Assembly: GCA_016297535.1 (NCBI GenBank)
Contig: JAEDGL010000041.1
Coordinates: forward strand, 1 to 16,130
Origin: Clostridia bacterium
GTDB lineage: Bacteria; Bacillota; Clostridia; Christensenellales; Aristaeellaceae
Length of the DNA: 16,130 bases
Direction: 5' to 3'
Shown: positions 1 through 7,204 of the stretch, piece after piece
Layout of the letters: every line of letters starts with the position of its first letter
Position numbering within the stretch: position 1 is the stretch's first letter
The notes under the pieces: model-generated
The model's database searches: none
Seen by the model: the letters and a program-made list of their open reading frames with translations, nothing else
What the model was told of the DNA's origin: nothing
Made by a program: the position numbers and the translations under genes

Positions 1-520
1 CCATGGTGCGGCCGTGGCTGCTGGCGGTGGTGTGCAGGCGGTCGATGCACTCGGTAGCGATATCCACAGCGGTATGGAAGCCAAAGGTGAAATCGGTGCC
101 GTAGATATCGTTGTCGATGGTCTTGGGCAGGCCGATCACGTTAAGGCCTTCCTCGCTGAGCAGGTTGGCGGTTTTGTGCGTGCCGTTGCCGCCCAGGGTT
201 ACCAGGCAGTCCAGCTTGAGGTTTTTATAGGTTTTTTTCATCGCAGCAACCTTGTCCACGCCGTCATCCTCCACAACGCGCATGTTGCGGAACGGACGGC
301 GGCTGGTACCCAAAATGGTTCCGCCCAGCGTAAGAATGCCGGAAAAGTCGCTTTTCTTCATTTCCTGCCATTCGTCGTCAATCAAACCGGCGTAGCCGTT
401 GGAGATGCCGATGATCTCCGCATCAAACATTTCATAAGCCGCGCGCGCAACGCCGCGGATCGCCGCGTTCAAGCCGGGACAGTCGCCGCCGCTGGTGAGA
501 ATACCAATTCTGCGTTTCAT
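1..520 (-). CDS. pfkA: 6-phosphofructokinase, N-terminal 173 residues (cut by window edge)
   Basis: Phosphorylates fructose 6-phosphate to fructose 1,6-bisphosphate in glycolysis, in the cytosol. Visible from the start codon at 520: the nucleotide-binding loop GGDCPGLNA (residues 11-19), GGTILGTSR (66-74), GGNG (110-113), and the catalytic loop PKTIDND (132-138) with the proton-abstracting Asp at 136. TASSHGR (165-171) follows, where most relatives have S, N or Q before the Arg. Lys133 in PKTIDND is the residue seen in PPi-dependent and 'group III' enzymes, while Gly at the third GGNG-region position (113) is typical of ATP users, so the phosphoryl donor is probably ATP but not certain. The usual acidic residue of GGDG is Asn112 here. 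The start is supported by GGAGG about 10 nt upstream and a good promoter. Transcribed alone, divergently from the pentapeptide gene. The C-terminal half lies outside the window. Confidence 0.93.
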   Translation of the reverse strand, partial: MKRRIGILTSGGDCPGLNAAIRGVARAAYEMFDAEIIGISNGYAGLIDDEWQEMKKSDFSGILTLGGTILGTSRRPFRNMRVVEDDGVDKVAAMKKTYKNLKLDCLVTLGGNGTHKTANLLSEEGLNVIGLPKTIDNDIYGTDFTFGFHTAVDIATECIDRLHTTASSHGRTM

Positions 521-559
521 TTGGAAACAGCCTCCTTGTTAATCGGGATCTTTTTCCTT

Positions 560-588
560 ATTATAACATGTTCCCGCGCTGTTGACAA
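560..588 (-). promoter_or_regulatory. Promoter of the phosphofructokinase gene
   Basis: On the minus strand, -35 TTGTCA (588-583) and -10 TATAAT (565-560) are separated by exactly 17 bp and lie 40 nt upstream of the start codon. The -35 overlaps a plus-strand TTGACA at 582-587 that has no partner at a usable distance. A match to the sigma-A consensus; the start point itself is not demonstrated. Confidence 0.75.
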
Positions 589-602
589 TTGGGGATTCTG
601 TC

Positions 603-630
603 TTGCTTCTGCATGCCAAATCAGTATAAT
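603..630 (+). promoter_or_regulatory. Promoter of the pentapeptide-repeat gene
   Basis: TTGCTT (603-608), 16-bp spacer, perfect TATAAT (625-630). Transcription would begin near 637, which argues against the GTG at 642 as start (almost leaderless) and favours GTG 663. The two divergent promoters lie back to back, with their -35 boxes about 15 bp apart. Confidence 0.65.
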
Positions 631-662
631 AGAAGAGGAAAGTGCAGAAAGGTGGTGTGGAA

Positions 663-1322
663 GTGGCTGAAAAATGGAAAATCAGCGAGCCGGTGGTTGA
701 ACACCCATCAAAAGCTTCCTGCGGGCTGACGCAGGCCGTGCAATGCGCCATTGCCCAGGGGGATGATCTGCGCGGCAGGCATTTTGAAGGCGAGAGCCTT
801 GCGTTTGCGGACGGCCCGGTGCTGGACGTTGCGGGCTGCGTGTTTGAACGCTGCACGTTTGGCGAGCTGGCGCTAAAACGGATCAGCTTTGCAGACTGCG
901 TGTTTGACAAGTGCGAGTGGAGTAACGTGCGCTTGAATCATGCTGCTTTTCAGCGCGTGAGGTTCCAAAACTGCAGGATGACCGGGATGGAGCTGGCTGG
1001 CGGAGTGCTGATGAACACGCACTTCGACGGCTGTGCAATGGATTATCTGTCGCTGTCCCAGACAAAGCTGGATCGCACCGCCTTTGAAGAATGCCGCATG
1101 CGCGAAAGCCTGTGGAGTGAGGTGCGCCTTGCCAAGGCGCGCTTTGAAAACTGCGATCTGACCAGGGCACAATGGACGCGCACACCGCTGATGGGAACCG
1201 ACATGAGCACCTGCCGGATTGACGGCTGGTCAATCACGTTGTATGATCTGCGCGGCGTAAAGCTGACGGCGGCGCAGGTGATCAGCCTGAGCGGGCTTTT
1301 GGGCGTTGAAATCGTATCCTGA
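663..1322 (+). CDS. Qnr-like pentapeptide-repeat protein
   Basis: A 219-residue cytosolic protein made almost entirely of pentapeptide repeats (about residues 35-185), which fold into a right-handed quadrilateral beta-helix. Each coil has a central Phe/Leu and repeated xF-x-x-C units: FERC, FADC, FDKC, FQNC, FDGC, FEEC and FENC, giving a Cys ladder. The C-terminus (LRGVK, then about nine residues, then LLGVEIV) resembles the C-terminus of Qnr topoisomerase-protection proteins, which are also about 218 residues long. Qnr-type proteins mimic B-DNA and bind DNA gyrase; that function is an inference here, since many Bacillota pentapeptide proteins have no known role. Possible starts are GTG at 642, 657 or 663. 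I prefer 663 because AGGTGG (650-655) lies 7 nt upstream. The gene appears to be a single-gene transcript. Confidence 0.85.
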   Translation: MAEKWKISEPVVEHPSKASCGLTQAVQCAIAQGDDLRGRHFEGESLAFADGPVLDVAGCVFERCTFGELALKRISFADCVFDKCEWSNVRLNHAAFQRVRFQNCRMTGMELAGGVLMNTHFDGCAMDYLSLSQTKLDRTAFEECRMRESLWSEVRLAKARFENCDLTRAQWTRTPLMGTDMSTCRIDGWSITLYDLRGVKLTAAQVISLSGLLGVEIVS

Positions 1323-1458
1323 GAGGGACGGTTTCCCCTTGCGCACAGCAGGAAAAAAAACAGCGGTTTTCTCCCGATTGTGGGAAGATATGGGACGCCT
1401 TAATCGTCATATAGATGTCGCGACCCCGGACAAATCAATTTTTCGGAGGGATTTTGAA
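1323..1458. other. Intergenic region upstream of the SH3/Ig protein
   Basis: A 136-bp spacer. It holds GGAGGG at 1445-1450, 8 nt before the ATG at 1459. I see no convincing terminator for the pentapeptide gene and no clear -35/-10 pair, so readthrough from upstream is possible. The reading frame of the SH3 protein stays open back to 1306 but has no ribosome binding site there. Confidence 0.5.
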
Positions 1459-4400
1459 ATGAAACGCTTCTTGTCCACTTTGCTGGTTGTGGTCATGCTA
1501 ACAGCCATGATCCCCGCAGCCTCGTTGGCAACCACACAGTATGCAGCCGTTGTGGGCGGCTGGCTTCGCCTGCGCGAGAAAGCCAGCTTTGATTCAAACA
1601 CCATTACCAGCTATTACACCGATACGGTGGTCGAAATTTTGGGTACCAGCGGCAAATGGTACCATGTCAGAACGCCGGATGGCCGCACGGGATACATGTA
1701 CGGCGACTATCTCAAGGTTGGCGTGAGCGGAGCAGGCAGCTCTGCCAACGCCTATGTAATCAGTCATAACGGCTATGGCGTACGCCTGCGCAAGGGCCCC
1801 GGCACGGGCTACCGCGTGATCAACACCTATGCCGTGGGCACGCCAGTCACCGTTCTGGAAAGCGGAACCTACTGGTCCCGCATCAGCATTAACGGTACCA
1901 CTGGTTATATGATGAGCCAGTTCCTTAGCACAGGCACCGGTGGCGGCAATGGCAATGAGGACGCGCTTTGCTATGCCACCATCTGGAGCAGCAACGGCTA
2001 CGGCGTGCGCCTGCGCACCGGCCCCGGCAAGGGATACGGCAAAATCGGCGTGTACAGCGTTGGCACCGTTGTGGCCGTGCTGGAAAAGGGCGTCACCTGG
2101 GATCGTATCCGCGTTGGCAGCCGCACCGGCTGGATGATGAATGAATTCCTCAATTATCATAACACCAACGAGGTTACCAGCGTAACCATCAACAACCTGC
2201 AGCCCACCGTTGGCACAGTGCTTGGCGTACAGGCCATGTCGCCCTCCGGCGCAACGGTCAAGTATGAATGGTATGTGGATGGCAGCGTAAAGGGCACCAG
2301 CTCCACCTACACCGTTGCTTCTGCCGATGTGGGCAAGAGCATCCAGCTCAAGGTAACCGGCACGGGCAGCTACAGCGGCTCCGCCTGGAGTGCCAAGACC
2401 AACAAGGTTATCAGCAATACGCAGATCAGCGGCCTCAAGCTTAGCACCACTGCGCCTGTTGTGGGCGATGTGCTCAAGGCAACCTTTACCCCCGCCGATG
2501 CTACCGTGGCGTACGCCTGGAAGGTGGGCGGCTATCAGGTGAGCAATCAGAAGGAATACACCGTGGCTGCCTCCGATGTGGGCAAGACCATTGAACTGAT
2601 GGTTACCGGCACCGGCAGCTACAGCGGCACGCTGTCCGCCACAACCTCTGCGGTGGTTGCCAGCAGCGCGCTGAACGGCGTAACCATCCGCAACGATACC
2701 AATACAGGTGTTGACGCGGTTCCCATGGTGGGTGATCAGCTGAGCGCGGTACCGTCTCCGGCGCTGGCAACCGCAACCTATCAGTGGAAACGCAACGGCA
2801 CCGCCATTACCGGCGCGACCGGCGCTATCTATACGCTTACGGACAGCGATCTGGGCGCGATGATCAGCGTAACGGCAACCGGCACCGGCTCGTATATCGG
2901 CACCAAAACCGCCTCGCTTGCCAATGCAGTTGCGGCACGGCCCGAGAAGCCGACCATTGATGATTACGCCATGCCCGAGGCCATTGTGGGCAAGACCTAC
3001 GCTACCCAGCTTACCGCCAAGGGCGGCGGCCAGATGAAGTGGGTCGTGAGTGGCGGAAGCCTGCCGGAGGGCCTCAGCCTGTCCGAAACCGGCGCCATTA
3101 CCGGCACGCCCGTCAAGGACGGCAGCTATTCTTTCTCCGTGAAGGCAACCAATGCAACCGGCAGCGATGAGAAAACCTTCTCCATTACGGTGGTGCCTGT
3201 GGCAAAGCCGCAGCTGACGGTTGGCAGCGTAACCCTGCCCAGCCAGACGGAGGGCTACGACCAGCCTGCTCCCGTTGCCGTAACCATTACCAATATTGGC
3301 AAGGCAAATGCCAGCCTCAAGCTGATCTGGACCGAGGGCGCCAACGGCGACAGCTTTATCGTAAACGAAAGCGGCAGCACAGTGATCCCGGCGGGCGCAA
3401 CGGATACAACCTGGACGGTTCAGCCCAAGGCCGGTCTGAGCGCCGGTACGTATCAGGCCAGCTTCGTGGTGCGCTATGACGGCGATGAAACGGCCTCCGC
3501 TGCGGTAAGCTTTACTGTAAACGCCAAGAGCGATCCGCCCGTGGATCCGGATCCGACCAAGACCTATGCGGTAACGGTGGTCAACGGTACCGATCAAACC
3601 GGCAAGTCCGCCTATCAGGCGGGTGAGACCGTGAGCATCAAGGCCAACGCTGCCGAATCCGGCTATGTGTTCAGCGGATGGACGGCTTCCTCCTCCGTTG
3701 CCTTCAAGGACGCCTCTGCTGCAGAAACCGAGTTTACCATGCCTGCCTCCGAGGTAACGGTAACGGCCAACTATACCGCCGTAGCCGAAAAGAAACCGCA
3801 GCTCCAGGTTGCGGCCATCAATCTGCCTGAGGTGGAGGAGGGCTATGCACAGCCCGCACCCTTTGCGATTGCAATCAAAAACACCGGCGATGCGGAAGCG
3901 GTGCTGACGGCGCTGTATCCGCAGGGCGGCCAGGCAGTTTCGTTCAGTGTAAATGAAAACGGCAGCACCCGCATTGCCGCGGGCGCGACCGATAACACCT
4001 GGACCATCCAGCCTGTTGCGGGCTTGAGCGCCGGTACGTATACCACGCAGTTTGTGGTAGAGTATAACGGTATGAAGGCCGAGGCAGCGGTTACCTTTAC
4101 CGTAAAGGCCAAGGTGCCCGTCACGTACCAGCTTACGGTGGAAAACGGCACCGGCTCCGGCAATTATACCGAGAACGAAAACATTGCGCTGTCTGCTTCT
4201 GTACCCGCGGAAGGAAAGGTCTTTGACCGCTGGACAGCCACGGCAGGAACCTTTGCAAACGCCGAGAGTGCCAACACCACCTTTACCATGCCTGCACAGA
4301 ACGCGACGGTAACAGCCACCTACAAGGCCAAGGAGAAGCTGGCTCAACCTGTGATTACCTGGAGCGAAGACGGAACCTCCGTTTCCTGGAACGCTGTAAG

Positions 4401-4584
4401 CGGCGCAACGGGGTATGAGTTCTACCGTGTGAAAGTTGGCGGAGAAGAAACAGGCAAATCGGGTACTGCAGAAACAAGCTACACCTTTGTGGAGCCTGCT
4501 CAAAAGGGTGATGTGTTCTATGTAAGGGCTATCGATAACACTGGTACCTGCACGAGCAGCGATTACGCCAGCAAAGAATACTAA
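1459..4584 (+). CDS. Large secreted protein: three SH3 domains, Ig-like modules, duplicated repeat unit, Fn3
   Basis: A 1041-residue exported protein. Residues 1-24 are a classical signal peptide (basic MKR, hydrophobic core, likely cut after ASLA). Three bacterial SH3 (SH3_3-type) domains follow at about 25-90, 97-158 and 169-234, each with a VRLR-x-GPG-like motif and a GY/WM near the end; such domains usually bind peptidoglycan stems or cross-bridges. Next are three Ig-like modules (about 238-315, 323-400, 405-492), each ending in a TGTGSY-x-G motif, then a putative-Ig (He_PIG-like) domain at 494-580. Two copies of a paired unit follow, and a Fn3-like domain (961-1041) ends the protein. There is no LPXTG motif, C-terminal membrane helix or S-layer domain, so wall retention probably rests on the SH3 domains. 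No catalytic domain is seen; a scaffold or adhesin role is a guess. The start is chosen from GGAGGG and the signal peptide. A terminator follows directly. Confidence 0.9.
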   Translation: MKRFLSTLLVVVMLTAMIPAASLATTQYAAVVGGWLRLREKASFDSNTITSYYTDTVVEILGTSGKWYHVRTPDGRTGYMYGDYLKVGVSGAGSSANAYVISHNGYGVRLRKGPGTGYRVINTYAVGTPVTVLESGTYWSRISINGTTGYMMSQFLSTGTGGGNGNEDALCYATIWSSNGYGVRLRTGPGKGYGKIGVYSVGTVVAVLEKGVTWDRIRVGSRTGWMMNEFLNYHNTNEVTSVTINNLQPTVGTVLGVQAMSPSGATVKYEWYVDGSVKGTSSTYTVASADVGKSIQLKVTGTGSYSGSAWSAKTNKVISNTQISGLKLSTTAPVVGDVLKATFTPADATVAYAWKVGGYQVSNQKEYTVAASDVGKTIELMVTGTGSYSGTLSATTSAVVASSALNGVTIRNDTNTGVDAVPMVGDQLSAVPSPALATATYQWKRNGTAITGATGAIYTLTDSDLGAMISVTATGTGSYIGTKTASLANAVAARPEKPTIDDYAMPEAIVGKTYATQLTAKGGGQMKWVVSGGSLPEGLSLSETGAITGTPVKDGSYSFSVKATNATGSDEKTFSITVVPVAKPQLTVGSVTLPSQTEGYDQPAPVAVTITNIGKANASLKLIWTEGANGDSFIVNESGSTVIPAGATDTTWTVQPKAGLSAGTYQASFVVRYDGDETASAAVSFTVNAKSDPPVDPDPTKTYAVTVVNGTDQTGKSAYQAGETVSIKANAAESGYVFSGWTASSSVAFKDASAAETEFTMPASEVTVTANYTAVAEKKPQLQVAAINLPEVEEGYAQPAPFAIAIKNTGDAEAVLTALYPQGGQAVSFSVNENGSTRIAAGATDNTWTIQPVAGLSAGTYTTQFVVEYNGMKAEAAVTFTVKAKVPVTYQLTVENGTGSGNYTENENIALSASVPAEGKVFDRWTATAGTFANAESANTTFTMPAQNATVTATYKAKEKLAQPVITWSEDGTSVSWNAVSGATGYEFYRVKVGGEETGKSGTAETSYTFVEPAQKGDVFYVRAIDNTGTCTSSDYASKEY
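3205..4335 (+). repeat. Tandem duplication of a two-domain unit inside the secreted protein
   Basis: Unit 1 runs from residue 583 (nt 3205) and unit 2 from residue 779 (nt 3793), a period of about 196 residues. Each has an A part with matching landmarks (KPQL, EGY-x-QPAP, a Gly-Ser-Thr stretch, AGATD-x-TWT, GLSAGTY) and a B part (nt 3562-3780 and about 4123-4325) with VxNGT, a Gly-x-Val-F then WTA, and TEFTMPA / TTFTMPA. B resembles the InlB-type beta-grasp repeat (PF18998-like). The copies have clearly diverged, so the duplication is old. Confidence 0.8.
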
Positions 4585-4600
4585 TCAACTGAAGATCGTA

Positions 4601-4629
4601 GGGGAGCCGGTTTTCCGGCTCCCCGTTTT
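4601..4629 (+). terminator. Rho-independent terminator of the secreted-protein gene
   Basis: GGGGAGCCGG (4601-4610), loop TTTT, CCGGCTCCCC (4615-4624), then GTTTTG. A perfect 10-bp GC-rich stem, 16 nt past the stop codon. A second small perfect palindrome, CCTGCCGGCAGG, lies at 4635-4646 without a T run. Confidence 0.9.
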
Positions 4630-4706
4630 GTATGCCTGCCGGCAGGAAAAAGCACGCTATTGACGAATTGTGTATCAAACGCAATTTTTGATGAAAGAGG
4701 CGTATT

Positions 4707-6203
4707 ATGAAAAAAATCGTTTATCTGCCCCTGGATGAGCGTCCCTGCAATGCTATGTTTGTGCCCAAGCTGTTTGGTGACGACCGGCTGCACATTGTAG
4801 TGCCTCCCGAGATGGGCTGCAAAAAGACCCCTGCCCGCTGGAAGGCGATTCGCGACTTTTTGCTGCAGGAATGTGCCGACGCCGATGGGCTTGTCCTGTC
4901 CATGGATATGCTGCTCTACGGCGGCCTGATTCCTTCCCGCCTGCACTGTCTTGAAACGGATGAGGTGGAGCAGCGACTGGAGCTGATTGCGGAGCTGAAA
5001 AAACGCAACGAGCAGCTTTTGATTTACGCCTTTCAGTGCATCATGCGCTGCCCGCGCTATTCCAGCAGCGATGAGGAGCCGGATTATTACGGCGAATGCG
5101 GCGCAGAAATCCACCAGATTGGCAATATCCGTCACCGTGCCAGCCTTGGCCTGTGCGATGAAACGGAATTGCAGGCCCTGTACGAGGCCGTGCCCGAGGC
5201 ATGCCTGCAGGACTACCTCAATCGCAGGGCATTTAACCTGCAGTTCAACCTGCGTACCCTGCAGTTGTTGAAGGATGGCGTCATCGATTTTCTGGTTATT
5301 CCTCAGGATGATTCTGCTCCCTATGGCTTTACGGCCATGGATCAGCATGTGGTGCGTCAGAAGCTGGCCGAGCTGCGGCTGGGCGCGCGCGTGCTGGTAT
5401 ATCCCGGCGCGGATGAGGTGGGACTGACGCTGACCACGCGCATGGTTCTGCACTTTGCGCAAAAGCGCCCGCGGGTGTATGTCAAATACGCAGCCAGCAC
5501 TGCGGCAGCCGTGATTCCGCTGTATGAGGATCGTCCGCTGGGCGAAAGCATCAAATACCAGCTGACCGCCGCGGGATGCCGCATTGCCACCAGCCTGAGC
5601 GAAGCTGATATCGTTATGGCAGTCAGCTGCCCGGGATCCGTGATGCGTGAGGCCGCCGCGCAGCCGGTAACCGATCCCAACTATGCGGTGGAGCGCACGT
5701 TGGTGGAATTTGTGCTGTTTATGCAGGATTGTCTGGAAGATGGAAGGATCGTAACCCTGTGTGATAATGCCTACGCCAACGGCGGCGATCTGGAGCTGCT
5801 GGCCATGCTGGATCAGAGCGGGCTGCTGGACCGGCTGCATGGCTACGCAGGGTGGAATACCTCGGCCAATACCATGGGCACCGCTGTTGCCATGGGCGTT
5901 CACACCCTGCTGATGGGAAAAACCCCGCAGCATATGGATTTCCTTGCCCACCGCTATGTGGAGGACATGGGCTATTGCGGAAAGGTGCGCGGCAAGGTGA
6001 ACCATGAACGGCTGGAACAGCTGGGCTTTGACTATTTTGATGTAAAGGAGCAGCGCGGAGCCGTCAGCGCCATCGTAAAGGAGGAGCTGGAAGCCTTTGT
6101 GAAGGAAGCTATGCCCAGCATTGCTTCCCATGTGGCCATTACCGATACATGGATGCCGTGGAGACGCATGTTTGAGGTGGGCCTCCAGGTAAAGTGGCAG
6201 TAA
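4707..6203 (+). CDS. DUF4127 family protein
   Basis: A 498-residue soluble protein with no signal peptide or membrane segment, of usual length for the family as I recall it. Signature motifs are all present: PLDERP (8-13), SMDMLLYGG (65-73), QDDSAPYG (200-207), YPGADE (232-237), DNAYANGGD (353-361), GWNTSANTMGTA (382-393) and PWRRMFEV near the C-terminus (484-491). The clustering of conserved Asp, Asn, Glu and Arg residues in these loops suggests an enzyme, but I know of no established reaction, so none is given. The start is supported by AAAGAGG upstream and by the motif beginning right after it. A TTGACG at 4660-4665 could be a -35, but the matching -10 is weak. Monocistronic; it converges with the transketolase operon. 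Confidence 0.88.
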   Translation: MKKIVYLPLDERPCNAMFVPKLFGDDRLHIVVPPEMGCKKTPARWKAIRDFLLQECADADGLVLSMDMLLYGGLIPSRLHCLETDEVEQRLELIAELKKRNEQLLIYAFQCIMRCPRYSSSDEEPDYYGECGAEIHQIGNIRHRASLGLCDETELQALYEAVPEACLQDYLNRRAFNLQFNLRTLQLLKDGVIDFLVIPQDDSAPYGFTAMDQHVVRQKLAELRLGARVLVYPGADEVGLTLTTRMVLHFAQKRPRVYVKYAASTAAAVIPLYEDRPLGESIKYQLTAAGCRIATSLSEADIVMAVSCPGSVMREAAAQPVTDPNYAVERTLVEFVLFMQDCLEDGRIVTLCDNAYANGGDLELLAMLDQSGLLDRLHGYAGWNTSANTMGTAVAMGVHTLLMGKTPQHMDFLAHRYVEDMGYCGKVRGKVNHERLEQLGFDYFDVKEQRGAVSAIVKEELEAFVKEAMPSIASHVAITDTWMPWRRMFEVGLQVKWQ

Positions 6204-6210
6204 AAAAGGA

Positions 6211-6257
6211 ACCCCCGATGCCGGGCAAGCGCAGTGCGCCCGGCATCGGGGGTTTTT
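6211..6257. terminator. Bidirectional terminator between DUF4127 and transketolase genes
   Basis: Perfect 16-bp inverted repeat: the left arm 6211-6226 begins ACCCCCGATG and the right arm 6238-6253 ends CATCGGGGGT, with an 11-nt loop. T run 6253-6257 on the plus strand and an A run (6202-6207) on the other side, so it can end both the DUF4127 transcript and the convergent transketolase transcript. Confidence 0.92.
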
Positions 6258-6282
6258 GATTGCAGAAATCGTTCGCGGATGC

Positions 6283-7200
6283 TTATTTTCCCAGAACGCT
6301 CGCGGCGATACCAGCGGCATCCAGCTTGTAGGCCTTGAGCAGGTCGGCAGGCTTGCCGCTCTGGCCAAACTCGTCGTTCAGGCCCAGCTTGGTCAGGCGT
6401 ACGCCGTCCATGTTAACCAGCGCGGCGGCCGTCGCATCGCCCAGACCGCCAATCACGCTGTGCTCTTCCACCGTAAAGACCTTCTTGTATTTGGCGGCCA
6501 GCGCCTGTACGCCTTCCACGTCAAAGGGCTTGAGGGTGTGGCAGTTGACCACGCCCACGTTTACGCCCTGCGCGGCCAGAAGCTCGGCGGCGGAGAGGCA
6601 CTCGCCTACCATTACGCCGCAGCAGAGAAGCATCGCATCGGTGCCCTCGCGCAGCACGTTCACCTTGCCGGGCACAAAGGGCATATCCATTTCAAAGATG
6701 GGGCTGGGCAGGCGGGCCAGACGGATGAACACGGGACCGTTGATGGCCATGGCGGCATCCACGCAGCGCTCGGTTTCGTTGGCGTCGCAGGGCACAAACA
6801 CGGTCATGTTGGGCAGGGCGCGCATGATGGCGATGTCCTCGATGGCCTGATGGCTGCCGCCGTCCTCGCCCAGGGTGATACCGGCATGGGTAAAGCCAAA
6901 CTTGACGTTGAGCTTGGGATAGCAAACGGAATTGCGGATCTGGTCAAAGCAGCGTCCGGCAAATACGGCAAAGGTGGAGCAGAAGGGAATGTAGCCCATG
7001 GTGCTCATACCGGCAGCCAGATCCACCATGTTGGCTTCGGCAATGCCGCAGTCAAAGAAACGGTCGGGGTGCGCCTTCTTGAAATACTGGGTCATGGTTG
7101 CGCCGGCAAGGTCGGCGTCCAGCACCACAAGCTTCTCATGATCGTTGCCAAGCTTGGCCAGATATTCGCCGTAGGCAACACGCGTAGCTTTCTTTTCCAT
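6283..7200 (-). CDS. Transketolase, C-terminal (pyrimidine-binding) subunit
   Basis: With the neighbouring subunit it forms a split transketolase, which moves two-carbon ketol units between sugar phosphates using thiamine diphosphate (non-oxidative pentose phosphate pathway). It has 305 residues. FDCGIAEANMV (49-59) contains the conserved Glu55 that activates the cofactor. LGEDGGSHQAIED (110-122) has the His117 expected near the substrate, followed by the NMTVFVPCDANE stretch (131-142). The C-terminal Rossmann-like domain follows (about 185-305). An ATG at 7224 is in frame, but GGAGGT lies 8 nt before the ATG at 7200, so 7200 is taken. Only 4 nt separate it from the stop of the N-terminal subunit, and the ribosome binding site lies in that gene's last codons, so the two are probably translationally coupled and made in equal amounts. 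Confidence 0.94.
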   Translation of the reverse strand: MEKKATRVAYGEYLAKLGNDHEKLVVLDADLAGATMTQYFKKAHPDRFFDCGIAEANMVDLAAGMSTMGYIPFCSTFAVFAGRCFDQIRNSVCYPKLNVKFGFTHAGITLGEDGGSHQAIEDIAIMRALPNMTVFVPCDANETERCVDAAMAINGPVFIRLARLPSPIFEMDMPFVPGKVNVLREGTDAMLLCCGVMVGECLSAAELLAAQGVNVGVVNCHTLKPFDVEGVQALAAKYKKVFTVEEHSVIGGLGDATAAALVNMDGVRLTKLGLNDEFGQSGKPADLLKAYKLDAAGIAASVLGK

Positions 7201-7204
7201 TGCA

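Noticed and set aside
582..587. Plus-strand TTGACA as -35 for the pentapeptide gene
   Set aside because: It lies 37 bp from the TATAAT at 625-630, far too long a spacer. The same bases serve the minus-strand -35 (TTGTCA), and TTGCTT at 603-608 fits the plus-strand promoter better.
1594..4503. A 969-codon open frame on the minus strand, opposite the SH3/Ig protein
   Set aside because: It is antisense to a well-supported gene with signal peptide, domains and ribosome binding site. The product is a Gly/Ala/His/Arg-rich low-quality sequence with no domain; strong codon bias of the true gene removes stops on the opposite strand.
4635..4646. CCTGCCGGCAGG palindrome as an operator for the DUF4127 gene
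   Set aside because: It is a 12-bp palindrome but not positioned on a convincing promoter, and GC-rich palindromes of this size occur by chance in such DNA.
4581..6368. A 595-codon minus-strand frame opposite the DUF4127 gene
   Set aside because: It is antisense to a gene with all family motifs, crosses a 16-bp-stem terminator, and its product has no recognisable domain.
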